NCBI GenBank assembly: GCA_903910495.1
Contig: CAIVZW010000611.1
Location: 1 to 54,419, forward strand
DNA: 54,419 nucleotides
DNA from: an uncultured beta proteobacterium
Lineage (GTDB): Bacteria > Pseudomonadota > Gammaproteobacteria > Burkholderiales > Rhodocyclaceae
Direction of reading: 5' to 3'
Shown here: positions 28,247-39,231 of the stretch, one piece after another
How the letters are laid out: every line of letters starts with the position of its first letter
Numbering within the stretch: position 1 is the stretch's first letter
Notes under the pieces: generated by a model
What the model was told of the DNA's origin: nothing
What the model saw: the letters and a program-made list of their open reading frames with translations, nothing else
Database searches by the model: none
Program-made: the position numbers and the translations under genes

Positions 28247-30938
28247 TGTCTTCTGCCTTAGGTAGCCAGAGCGTGACCGTTGTGCCGACACCAGGTTGAG
28301 AACGTACATCGACATGGCCGCCATGGAACTGGAGAATTTCCCTAACAATGGTCATTCCCAGGCCAGTACCCGGTATTTTTCCGGAAGTATCGGCGCGCCA
28401 GAAACGTTCTCCGATGCGTTTGATCTGATCCCCGGTCATGCCGACGCCCTGGTCGCTTACCGCGATGCCAAATTTTCCCGGTTTTGCAACGATTGCGACA
28501 TGAATTGTTCCGCCATCAGGCGAATACTTCTGGGCATTGTTGAGTACGTTGATGAGTGCCTGGCGTAACTTGGCGGGGTCGGCTCGCACCAGTCCAATGA
28601 TTTCCGTCAGATCAAGCGCAAGCGGCCAGCGTTCAGAATCGAAGGACAAATCGCCCAAGGTATCGCGCACCAGTGTCTTGATGTCAATATTTTCGATTTC
28701 GAAATCTACCCCCTGGCGCGCCTCGATGCGCGCCAGGTCGAGCAGTTAGTTGATGATATTGACCAGCCAACTCGACTGCCGGTGAATCGTCTCCAGCAGA
28801 TCACGACGCGTTTCCTCATCAAACTCCATCCCGAGCAGCAATTCCGAGAACCCGTAAATGCAGGCCATCGGCGTACGTAGTTCATGAGCGGCATGGGCCA
28901 GAAACTCGCTCTTCATGTGATCCACTTCCGACTCGCTGGTAATGTCACGCAGATACAGAATGTGCGACACACTGGACTCTTCGCTGCGAATGCCGACCAG
29001 TTGCAGGACGACATGGCGGGGCCGCTGCAAGGTCAGTATTTGCGGCACAGGCATCTCGCCCGGAGCGACAAAGCAGGAGGCAATCCCGGAAAAATTCTCG
29101 GGACGCTCCATCTGATGTCGAAGTCTGGCTTCGAGATCAGACTCAGTTTGCCGGCCCACGATTTCCGTGACAGCAATACCGGTCATGGCCTGAAACGCCG
29201 GATTGGCAAATTTTATAAAGCCATCAGGGGTAAAAGCCACAAAACCATCCGGACTCAAACTGAACAGTGCATCGAGCTGGGCTTTGCGCTCCTGGACAGC
29301 ATCATCTTTGTGCAGCAGCTCTCGCGCCTGCTCGTCTATCTTGCGTTCGCCGATGTTGGCGTGCCCGGTAACGATCAGCATCAGCAGTTGCAGTAATGCC
29401 GACAAAAGCAGTCCGACCGCACCGATGACCCAGGTTGTCCAGGGTCGATGCTGTTCAACATATTCGGGGGTTGGCCATACCTTCATCTCCCAGAGCCGAT
29501 CTGCCATGGCCAACTGCTGCTGCCACACTAAGCGGCTATCGCCCGGCATGATCGCTTCTTTAGACCGGTAGATTGTCTGTTTGCTGGCCACATCGTCAAT
29601 CTGAAACACGAGACCATCCACTGTCATGGAGCGGGTGGCAATCGCAATCATTTCGTCCACCTTGATTACGCCGACCGCGAAGCCGAGAAGATTCACAACT
29701 GAAGCGACCTCACCAGGCGCTTGCCGCAGTTGATAGGCCGGGTGAAGAACAAGAACGCCGATGCGCTGCTGGTTTTCCTGGACGAGCTGAATCGGCGCAG
29801 TAACCGAGGGCGAAGCTGATCTCTTGGCGTTCTCAATGGCGTTGTGTCGCACAGGCTCTGAATTGATGTCGAAGCCAATCGCCGGCCGGTTAGCTTGCTG
29901 CGGCGCAATATAGCCAACAACAACATAGTCGGATCGTTTCCCGGCCCTGACCAGTTGACGCTGACTGTCCCGTTCCCTGATTTCGAATCCGGCATCACCG
30001 CTGCGGGCCGCCATACGTTTTTCAAATGCATCCCGTTGCAATGCTGGAACATAGGGATTGAAACTCAGGGCAAAAATATCCGGGTTGTCACTGAGCGTTA
30101 TGGCGGTGAAGTATTCGAATTGATGGTACGTCATATCCGGCGTGACCTCAATCAAGCGTCGCAACGCTGACAAGGCCTCCTGATGAGCAATGAAGCGCTG
30201 CTTAAGCACTTGCTCAACTCTCCCGCCGTATTCTTGTATCCGCATTTCCTGCTTGATCTTCTCCCATTGTGCCGTGGCAAAGTACGCTCCAGTGACCACG
30301 CCAAGGGTAATCAGCATCGGGAGTGTCACCGTAATCAGTCTCTTGCGCCAAAGCGATTCATGCCGGTACAAGACGGCCAGACTGAGCGGCATCACCACCA
30401 CCACGCCCAGTGTGTCTCCTGCCCACCAGATCAACCAGGAGTGGAAGTACGCTGAGGCAGGAATAATCTGTGCCGCATACAGTACGGTCACTCCGATGCT
30501 TGCCGAGATTACGCAGGCTGCAGGCCCTGACCAGAAGAGGCTGCGAAAAATGCTTTTTTCCTGCTCGAGCAAACACCAGGCGTCTTTTACGCTGCGTTGC
30601 ACCAGCCACGACGCGGCGTAGGCCTGTAGCGTCGAGCCGCTGGCGATCCCTGCTGCCGCTAACGTATGGGTCAGGGTCAGATCCCCGTGCGACCAGGCAA
30701 CACCCAGATTCAGCGCCAGCGAACCCAGCCAGATCCCAGGCCATGCCCGATTCGCAGACCAGAGCATGATCGCAACGGCAAAGCCGGCAGACGGGAAAAT
30801 TGGACTCGCATAGCCGGGCGGTATGCTAAGGCTCAGCCCCAGCCCGCCCAGAAGCAGATAAACAATGAAGGAAACGACGATCACACCGGCGCTACGTTTG
30901 AGAGGGTAGCTACCTTCGCGGAAACAGTCTTCCAACAT
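28233..30938 (-). pseudogene. MASE1-CHASE-PAS histidine kinase split by one in-frame stop codon
   Basis: The reading frame runs 901 codons but has one TAA at 28746-28748, after SSWLVNIIN. In the neighbouring kinase the same site reads WLVDIINELLDLARIEAR, so a single G-to-T change (GAA to TAA) explains it. The first part (28746-30938, 730 residues) has about eight membrane helices of MASE1 type (1-210), a CHASE domain (about 225-440), another helix (about 490-510), a PAS domain (about 545-670) and HisKA with HAAHELRTPMACIYGF. The second part (to 28233) is a complete HATPase with LNNAQKYSPDG, VSDQGVGMTG and GTGLGMTIVREIL, and has an ATG at 28670 (MRDTLGDLSF). It may be a recent pseudogene, a sequencing error, or two separate working proteins. 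Confidence 0.8.
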
Positions 30939-30958
30939 TTATTCAGTCACCATGATCA

Positions 30959-31372
30959 TTAATCGCAAAGCCGCACGACGGGAATCGCCTTGCCAGAACG
31001 CTGTCGCGACTCGATGATCTCAACCAGCCTTACCGGGCTGTAAGGCTTGATAATATAGATGTCGGCACCAACGGCCTGGCCGCTGGCAATGTCTTCCGGC
31101 CGCTCCAGCGCCGTAAGAAGGGCGATGTACGGAGGATTCTCCACGGCATAGTCAATCTGTCTGATGCGCGAACACACTTCAAAACCATGCATGCCTCCCG
31201 GCATCATCACGTCAAGGAGAACGACATCAGGATGCTCTCTTTCGGCGATAGCCAGTGCTTCGAGTCCGGTGCTGGCCTCGAACATGATGTATTTGCCATA
31301 ACCAAGAACGATACGCAGCATACGTCTCAAATCATTCTGGTCGTCAACAATCAACAATTTCTGTTCCATCAC
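30959..31372 (-). CDS. Single-domain response regulator (CheY-like)
   Basis: This 137-residue protein is only a receiver domain: acidic pocket VDDQND, phospho-acceptor Asp in VVLLDVMMPGG (about residue 53), Thr in LLTALERPED and Lys in IYIIKPYSPVRL. There is no output domain, so it must act by protein contact or pass phosphate on. It lies 20 bases upstream of the MASE1 kinase and is co-directional with it, so those two are likely partners. Confidence 0.92.
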   Translation of the reverse strand: MMEQKLLIVDDQNDLRRMLRIVLGYGKYIMFEASTGLEALAIAEREHPDVVLLDVMMPGGMHGFEVCSRIRQIDYAVENPPYIALLTALERPEDIASGQAVGADIYIIKPYSPVRLVEIIESRQRSGKAIPVVRLCD

Positions 31373-31392
31373 AGCGAGTTCTCCTTGGGCTT

Positions 31393-31758
31393 TTAGCCAA
31401 GACGGCTTTCAATGGTACGCAACAGCTCGAGAGGGCTATAGGGCTTGATGAAGTAGTCATCGGCGCCAACGACCTTGCCACGCTGAACATCGGCGTCCTG
31501 TCCGCGCGCAGTCACCAGTGCGACATAGGTCGACTTGAGCGTCTGGTCTGCGCGGATCTTTGCACAAAGCTGATACCCATCCATTTCGCCCGGCATCATG
31601 ACGTCAAGGATTACACCGCGAGGTCGTTCGTGGCGAATGATATCCCAGGCCGACGCGGCATCTTCCGCCTCAATCACCGCGTAGCGGCGGCCAAGTGTAA
31701 TTCGCAGCAGCTTGCGAATATCAGACTGATCATCAACGATTAACAACTTGTCCATCAT
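31393..31758 (-). CDS. Single-domain response regulator (CheY-like), second copy
   Basis: This 121-residue receiver domain starts MMDKLLIVDDQSDIRKLLRI. It has acceptor Asp in VILDVMMPGEMDGY (about residue 52), VTARGQ and the Lys in DDYFIKPYSPLELL. Its ending (IKPYSP) is shared with the next regulator, so the pair probably arose by duplication. It has no output domain. Its start overlaps the end of the upstream kinase-like gene by 26 bases, showing coupled expression. Confidence 0.92.
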   Translation of the reverse strand: MMDKLLIVDDQSDIRKLLRITLGRRYAVIEAEDAASAWDIIRHERPRGVILDVMMPGEMDGYQLCAKIRADQTLKSTYVALVTARGQDADVQRGKVVGADDYFIKPYSPLELLRTIESRLG

Positions 31759-32587
31759 TCGTACTCCTTGCTTGCTCCAACTCTCGACAACGATCCATGA
31801 GTTCGGCCAGGTCAGCCGCGTAATTTTCGATTTGCTTGATCAATGAACAGTCTGAACAGCGAAGTGAATCCTGTGACTGCGGGGAACTGGTTGGCAGTGA
31901 GAGGATGAAACCCGTCAATTCGGTTGCTCCGTGGATTTCCTCCGAATCCAGACGCAGGGTGCCAGCATGCAATTCCGCAATCCGTCTGCATAAACCGAGT
32001 GTCAGTCCCTCGACCCGCTGCACGGAAGGCCTGTCCTGGTTGCGCTCAACGTATGGCACGGTCTCGTACTGGGCACGCATGATCATGTGATTACCCAGTT
32101 GCCGCAAGGTAAGGACGATTCGCTGATCGATAGAATGTATCGAGTTATCAAGATCTTGCAGCAAATGCGACAGCATGAGTTCAAGCCAGCGCTTGTTGCC
32201 ATACACCGGACCCACTTCGCGATCCGGCTCTTTCAACACGAAGCGATGCTGTGCAACACCCGGCTTCGATTTGATGATCCCGTTGATCAGGCTAAATAGA
32301 AAAAAACGCTCCCGATTGTCCTCGTTGTAGCCGGCATAGGTTTCGGCAAGTCCGGCCAGCATTTCCATATTGTTTAGCAGCGTTCCGGCCTGCTGAGAGG
32401 CCTCCGAAATTGCCGATCGGGCGCTAAGCGTCGTACCCATCGAACCTTCCGTTTGCAGGCGTTCAATATGTTCAAGCGACTTCTTGAGTTTCTGAGCCCA
32501 CTCAGTCAATTCGCTGCGAATCAACCCCGCCAATAGCGGAGACTCCACTATCGTGGTCTTTGCATGACTCTCGACTAAGGTGTTCAT
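31733..32587 (-). CDS. Histidine-kinase-like ATPase without phospho-histidine (possible signalling adaptor)
   Basis: The protein has 284 residues from the ATG ending at 32587 (MNTLVESHAKTTIVESPLLAG). Residues about 20-95 are helical, like a dimerisation bundle, but have no HExxT/P box. Residues about 110-250 resemble a degenerate HATPase: N-box-like LELMLSHLLQDLDNSI, and G-box-like VEGLTLGLCRRIAELHAGTLRL followed by TGFILSLPTSS. The catalytic Asn and glycines are mostly changed. A CxxC (CSDC) and a short coiled coil end the protein. It could be a phosphotransfer-like or regulator-binding protein for the receivers encoded downstream. I know no named family for it. Confidence 0.7.
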   Translation of the reverse strand: MNTLVESHAKTTIVESPLLAGLIRSELTEWAQKLKKSLEHIERLQTEGSMGTTLSARSAISEASQQAGTLLNNMEMLAGLAETYAGYNEDNRERFFLFSLINGIIKSKPGVAQHRFVLKEPDREVGPVYGNKRWLELMLSHLLQDLDNSIHSIDQRIVLTLRQLGNHMIMRAQYETVPYVERNQDRPSVQRVEGLTLGLCRRIAELHAGTLRLDSEEIHGATELTGFILSLPTSSPQSQDSLRCSDCSLIKQIENYAADLAELMDRCRELEQARSTNDGQVVNR

Positions 32588-33108
32588 GAAACCTCCAATG
32601 TGGCCCAGCGACGGTCCAGAAGTTTCTGGCACAGGATTCGCAATGCATCGAAAGGAACAGAGCCGGCCCCGGCAGAGCCGAGGGTTTACCTGGGTGGATT
32701 ATAAGTGGACTCCGAGCGGATTGGTGACGGTGTAGAGTTATTCGTTTAAACATTCACGAAAATCGAGTTACGGATATTTTCTGGTCAGTGATGTGAGGCT
32801 CAAATCAAACAAAAATGGCAAAAATTAGGAATATTATTTCTGCAAAGGCGCTAAAAAAACGTATCTCAACCACCTGGCTTTTTCGAGTTTGATGCTTACG
32901 CAGATATTGTGCTGAAATCAGGCCCTGAAAAAGAATCGGAAAATTGATTTTTCCTCGTCTGGCAACTGCCCATGGCGGCAAGACCAGTCTGGGCTGCGTC
33001 CTTGGCGGCCGACAGCAATCGCGGTCCCGCCGCCGACGAGGGATGAATGATCGCCAGTGCTATCATCACGCTTTCTGGATTCAATCATGCCGAAAGGATT
33101 GCTGTTTC
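32588..33108. other. 521-base intergenic region between the kinase operon and pta
   Basis: The left part is GC-rich and contains ATTATA at 32698-32703, a TATAAT -10 on the minus strand that could serve the kinase operon, but with no good -35 box. The middle (about 32740-32950) is AT-rich. The right part is GC-rich again and could be read as an extension of pta, but it lacks Pta-like sequence. A 62-codon minus-strand frame at 32896-33084 is not convincing. Confidence 0.5.
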
Positions 33109-35235
<2,127 letters not shown>

Positions 35236-35260
35236 TTGATCACCAAGGGGCAAGACCTGT

Positions 35261-35710
35261 TCAGACCTGCCGGCGCCGTAGCAGGTGGATGACGATGAAA
35301 CTGAGCACCGCTTCACCGCGCTGATTGACCGCCAGGTATTTCAGGCGGGCAACGCCGCGATCCGGTTTCGACGCCGACGGCCGGACTTCGAGCACGTCCA
35401 CCTCGCTGTGCAGCGTGTCGCCCGGGCGTACCGGAGCCAGCCAGCGAAGTTCGTCAATGCCGGGCGAGCCCAGACTCGATCCGGCAAGAACCCCGCTCTG
35501 GATGAACAGCCGGAAACATAAAAGCATACTTTGAAAGCCGCTGGCGATCAGGCCGCCGTAGGGCGATTCGGCCGCTGCATTGACATCCAGATGAAAGGAC
35601 TGAGGATCATAGCGCCAGGCAAAATCGATGATTTCAGCTTCGCTCAGGGTGATGCCGCCCGACACAAAACGCTGGCCGGCTTGCTGGTCGTCAAGGTAAC
35701 GCGTGTTCAT
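35261..35710 (-). CDS. MaoC-family (hotdog) dehydratase
   Basis: This 149-residue hotdog-fold protein has the hydratase-2 type motif in DPQSFHLDVNAAAESPYGGLIASGFQSMLLCFRLF (residues about 35-69; Asp and His of the catalytic pair, the HxD being FHLD). LRWLAPVRPGDTLHSEVDVLEVRPSASKPDRG follows. Such enzymes hydrate enoyl-CoA esters or act in related pathways; the substrate is unknown. It is convergent with pta (25 bases between). Confidence 0.88.
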   Translation of the reverse strand: MNTRYLDDQQAGQRFVSGGITLSEAEIIDFAWRYDPQSFHLDVNAAAESPYGGLIASGFQSMLLCFRLFIQSGVLAGSSLGSPGIDELRWLAPVRPGDTLHSEVDVLEVRPSASKPDRGVARLKYLAVNQRGEAVLSFIVIHLLRRRQV

Positions 35711-35722
35711 TCCAATCCTCCC

Positions 35723-35740
35723 GTCGGGCTGAAGCCCGAC
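35723..35740. repeat. Palindromic intergenic repeat GTCGGGCTGAAGCCCGAC
   Basis: This is a perfect 18-base palindrome. Near copies occur at 39123-39139 and 39152-39169, so it is an interspersed element of this genome. Confidence 0.75.
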
Positions 35741-36096
35741 CCACAGGGGTTCGCATCTTACTCAGAAGTTGCCAAATAAGTCGACACACGGCGTACGTGG
35801 TGCACAACGAGCCCTCAGCGCGCTGCCGCGCACCCTCTCCCGCGGGAGAGGGTTGGGGTGAGGGCCAAGCTGACTCAACATACTGTCGCCCAAGTTGGCG
35901 GCCGCTGAGTAATGGATAATCTGAGTTGAATACTATTCATTTGCAGTATCCGAAGAAAGATGGGAAAGCCCGATTGCACGCGTCAAAGTATCCTTTCCTT
36001 CTGCACCCCAGTCAATACAGCAGGGCAACGGCATCAAACGCCCGGCAAGCCGAATTGTATTCCGCCTTTGCTGCATCTTCTGCTATCTTCCCAGCC
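35741..36096. repeat. Intergenic region with an interspersed palindrome (356 bases)
   Basis: The palindrome CCCTCTCCCGCGGGAGAGGG (35833-35852), followed by TTGGGGTGAGGG, is a widely seen proteobacterial interspersed element; a related, rearranged copy lies at 51621-51726. The rest contains an open frame from 35926 that only leads into azlC and has no family resemblance, and no clear promoter. Confidence 0.65.
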
Positions 36097-36810
36097 ATGC
36101 GCACAAAGCTCCCCATCGCCCTCACCGGCGCCCGCGATACCCTTCCCCTGGCCATCGGAACGACGCCTTTCGCCATCATCTTCGGCACTCTGGCCGTCAC
36201 CGCAGGTCTGCCGCCGATCGCCGCCGTGGCCATGTCGGCCATCGTCTTTGCCGGTTCCGCCCAGTTCATTTCGCTCAGCCTGATTGGCGGCGGCGCCGCA
36301 CTGCCGGTGATCTGGCTGACCACCTTCGTCATCAACCTGCGCCACGCGCTCTACAGTGCCACGCTGCAACCGGTGGCCCGGGACTGGCCCCTGCCCTGGC
36401 GCGTCCTGTCCGCCTTCTGGCTCACCGACGAGTGCTTTGCGCTCATTGAACGGCGGCTGCAGACGGCAGGCGAGGCCGATGCACTGCCCTATTATCTGGG
36501 TTCCACAGCGTTCTTCTATCTCAACTGGATTCTGTGGACCACCGTCGGCGCGCTCGTCGGCCACCAGATTCCCGGGCTCGCCGCCCTCGGCCTCGATTTC
36601 GCCATGATCGCCACTTTTGCCGCCATGGTCTCCCCGCAGCTCAAGGCACCGACGCCGCTAGCGGTAGCCTTCGCCGCCGGCAGTGTCGCCTGGCTCGCGC
36701 ACGCGCTGCCCTACAGGCTGGGGCTGCTTCTGGCCACCCTGGCGGGGGTGGCCGCGGGTGTCATGCTCGATTATCGCCAGCGGCGAGTGGCCATCGAGGA
36801 CAGGCCATGA
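36097..36810 (+). CDS. azlC: AzlC-family branched-chain amino acid exporter, large subunit
   Basis: The protein has 237 residues from the ATG at 36097 (MRTKLPIALTGARDTLPLAIGTTPFA). Six to seven membrane helices and the family motifs FAIIFGTLAV, FAGSAQFISLSLIGGG and NLRHALYSATLQP identify AzlC (YgaZ type). With AzlD it exports branched-chain amino acids. Its stop overlaps the azlD start (ATGA at 36807-36810). Confidence 0.92.
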   Translation: MRTKLPIALTGARDTLPLAIGTTPFAIIFGTLAVTAGLPPIAAVAMSAIVFAGSAQFISLSLIGGGAALPVIWLTTFVINLRHALYSATLQPVARDWPLPWRVLSAFWLTDECFALIERRLQTAGEADALPYYLGSTAFFYLNWILWTTVGALVGHQIPGLAALGLDFAMIATFAAMVSPQLKAPTPLAVAFAAGSVAWLAHALPYRLGLLLATLAGVAAGVMLDYRQRRVAIEDRP

Positions 36811-37127
36811 GCGACACGCTGTGGGCCGCCATCCTCGGCATGTTTGCCGCAACCTTCCTGATTCGCGCCAGCTTCCTCGTCTTCGGGCAGAGACTGCGCT
36901 TCCCGCCGGCAGTCGTGCAAGCGCTCGCTCACGTGCCGGTAGCCGTGTTGACGGCCATTGTGGTTCCCGAGGCCATCGCCCCCGGCGGACAACTCAACCT
37001 GGCGCTCACCAATCCGTATCTGGTCGGCACCCTGGTCGCCGGGCTCGTTGCCTGGAAGAGTAGCCGTACCCTGACGGCGGTAATCATCAGCTTTGCCATC
37101 TTCGGCCTGCTGCGCTGGCTGAGCTGA
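36807..37127 (+). CDS. azlD: AzlD-family small subunit of branched-chain amino acid exporter
   Basis: The protein has 106 residues from the ATG at 36807 (MSDTLWAAILGMFAATFLIR). Four membrane helices and the motifs RASFLVFGQRLRFPPAVVQALAHVPVAVLTAIVVPE and NPYLVGTLVAGLVAWKS fit AzlD (YgaH type). It is translationally coupled to azlC. Confidence 0.92.
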   Translation: MSDTLWAAILGMFAATFLIRASFLVFGQRLRFPPAVVQALAHVPVAVLTAIVVPEAIAPGGQLNLALTNPYLVGTLVAGLVAWKSSRTLTAVIISFAIFGLLRWLS

Positions 37128-37233
37128 GCCATGATTATCCTGTGTCGTGCTCAAGCGATTGCGTACGACAGGCTTGATATGAGATCTGCATTGCGCGTTG
37201 TATTTGAATTATGTGTAAAGTATTATCGTTCCT

Positions 37234-37295
37234 GAGGAGAGAGCTTGGTGACCTACAGAGCCAAACAGAACCGCTTTGAAGCAAAAAAAACATGA
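37234..37295 (+). promoter_or_regulatory. Strong ribosome site and A8 tract ahead of the GGDEF gene
   Basis: GAGGAG (37234-37239) lies eight bases before a GTG (37248). The frame from it reads VTYRAKQNRFEAKKT and stops at TGA 37293-37295, just after a run of eight A (37283-37290). Loss of one A would join this frame to the GGDEF protein without a stop. This may be a real slippage site, a sequencing indel, or coincidence. Confidence 0.4.
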
Positions 37296-37323
37296 CTGTT
37301 TACCAGCATCGAATCACGGCCAC

Positions 37324-39090
37324 ATGTCAATAAAGAGCACGATCGATGCGAGCCTGAGCGCCTCGGCGGTATGCGATGCCAAAGGCAAGCTCCTGCACTC
37401 GCGCACCGAGCTGCATGACATTTCCGTGCACAAGCAACTTGAGCAGTCGCTGCGTGACAGCGAGACACGTTTCCGCGCGATCATTGATGCGTCGCCCATT
37501 CCATACGCCTTGAATGACGAAAAATTCAACATTACCTATCTGAACGCCGCGTTCACTCACACGTTCGGGTATACGCTTACCGACATTCCGACCGTGGCGG
37601 ACTGGTGGCCGCTCGCCTACCCCGACCCGGCTTACCGGCAGAGGATGGTGACTGCCTGGCAAATTAACCTGGAAAAGGCCGAACGGGAACAGGCGCCGTT
37701 TGAGCCGCTGGAAGCCGACATTCAGTGCAGGAATGGCGATATTCGCTCCGTTCTGGTCGCCGCCGCTCCGCTGAGCATGTCCCTGCATGATCTTCATGTC
37801 GTGACGTTTTTCGACATCACTGAACGCAAGCAGGCCGAAGAGGCGCTGCGCAAGAGCGAGACGAGCTTCCGGAACTTCTTCGAGATCAACACCTCGGTGA
37901 TGCTGCTCATCGATCCTGTCTCAGGAATAATCATCTCTGCGAACGCGGCCGCGGTAGCCTTCTACGGCTATCCTCAGGAACAGATCGTCGGCATGTCGAT
38001 CAGCGAAATCAACGCCATGTCACCGGAACGCATCGCCGAGGAAGGAATGCGGGCCTTGCGCGAGGAGTGCAATGACTTCCATTTCTCGCACCGCCTGGCT
38101 TCGGGTGAAGTACGCGACGTCGAAGTGCATCTGACGCCCATTGATAGCGGCGGACGCCCTCTGCTCTTTTCCATCATTCATGACATCACCGAACGCACGC
38201 AGGCCGAAGTCAAGCTGCGCCTCGCGGCCACGGTGTTTACCCATGCCCGCGAAGGGATCATGATCACCCGCGTTGACGGCACGATCATCGACGTCAATGA
38301 GACGTTCAGCCACATCACCGGTTACAGCCGTGACGAAGTCCTGGGTCGCAACCCCCACCTCCTGAGTTCCGGCCGCCATAATAAAAAATTCTTCGCTGCC
38401 CTGTGGGAATCCCTGCTCGAGAACGGGCATTGGTACGGTGAAATATGGAACCGGCGCAAGAACGGCGAAGTGTTCGCCGAGATGCTGACCATCAGCGCGG
38501 TGAGCGATACCCAGGGCATCACCCAGCAGTATGTCGCGCTGTTTTCCGACATCACTCCGCTCAAGGAGCACGAAAAGCAGCTCGAACATATTGCCCACTA
38601 TGATGCGCTGACCGCACTGCCGAATCGCGTGCTGCTCGCCGACCGCATGCGTCAAGCCATGGTTCAGGCCCTTAGACGCGAACAGCGGCTGGCGGTAATC
38701 TACCTCGACATTGACGGCTTCAAGGCGATCAACGACAACCATGGGCATGAAACCGGCGACCGCTTGCTCATGACGGTAGGCAAGCACATGAAGCAGGCGC
38801 TGCGTGAAGGGGATACGCTCGCCCGCCTCGGCGGCGACGAGTTTGTTGCCATACTACCCGACCTGGACAATGTGACCGCCAGCGAAACTATGCTCAATCG
38901 CCTTCTCGCCGCCGCGGCACAACCGTTCCTTGTCGGTGATCTTGTCCTTAATATCTCGATCAGCCTCGGCATCACGTTCTATCCTCAGGCGGAAGAAACA
39001 GACACCGATCAGTTGTTGCGCCAGGCCGACCAGGCCATGTACCAGGCCAAACTGGCAGGCAAGAACTGCTACCGTTTCTTCCAGGCTTGA
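37324..39090 (+). CDS. Diguanylate cyclase with three PAS domains
   Basis: From the ATG at 37324 the protein has 588 residues; an in-frame TTG at 37276 would give 604. The N terminus (KGKLLHSRTELHDISVHKQLEQ) looks like the tail of another PAS/PAC unit, so the true 5' end may be missing. PAS domains follow at about 55-170, 180-295 and 300-420. The GGDEF domain is complete: IAHYDALTALPNRVLLADR, YLDIDGFKAINDNHGHETGDRLL and the active-site RLGGDEFVAIL. No EAL domain is present. It should make cyclic di-GMP in response to a signal sensed by the PAS units. No membrane helix is seen, so it is cytosolic. Confidence 0.88.
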   Translation: MSIKSTIDASLSASAVCDAKGKLLHSRTELHDISVHKQLEQSLRDSETRFRAIIDASPIPYALNDEKFNITYLNAAFTHTFGYTLTDIPTVADWWPLAYPDPAYRQRMVTAWQINLEKAEREQAPFEPLEADIQCRNGDIRSVLVAAAPLSMSLHDLHVVTFFDITERKQAEEALRKSETSFRNFFEINTSVMLLIDPVSGIIISANAAAVAFYGYPQEQIVGMSISEINAMSPERIAEEGMRALREECNDFHFSHRLASGEVRDVEVHLTPIDSGGRPLLFSIIHDITERTQAEVKLRLAATVFTHAREGIMITRVDGTIIDVNETFSHITGYSRDEVLGRNPHLLSSGRHNKKFFAALWESLLENGHWYGEIWNRRKNGEVFAEMLTISAVSDTQGITQQYVALFSDITPLKEHEKQLEHIAHYDALTALPNRVLLADRMRQAMVQALRREQRLAVIYLDIDGFKAINDNHGHETGDRLLMTVGKHMKQALREGDTLARLGGDEFVAILPDLDNVTASETMLNRLLAAAAQPFLVGDLVLNISISLGITFYPQAEETDTDQLLRQADQAMYQAKLAGKNCYRFFQA

Positions 39091-39121
39091 GTCGGCGGCT
39101 ACCCCCTACTCCTCCCTGTGG

Positions 39122-39187
39122 CTCGGGCTTCAGCCCGACATCAACCAGCAAGTCGGGCTGAAGCCTGACCGAAGGAAATGCAGAGCC
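39122..39187. repeat. Interspersed palindromic repeats plus a 22-base word repeated near napG
   Basis: Two copies of the GTCGGGCTGAAGCCCGAC-type palindrome face each other (39123-39139, 39152-39169). The second runs into a 22-base word (39166-39187) that recurs exactly at 42209-42230. This fills most of the gap between the GGDEF gene and napC. Confidence 0.7.
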
Positions 39188-39231
39188 GAGCCACCGACCG
39201 TTCAGGCATTCTCCATGTTCCCCGGAAGGGT

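Noticed and set aside
32896..33084. 62-codon minus-strand frame before pta
   Set aside because: No motif, no ribosome site, and sits in a base-composition transition region.
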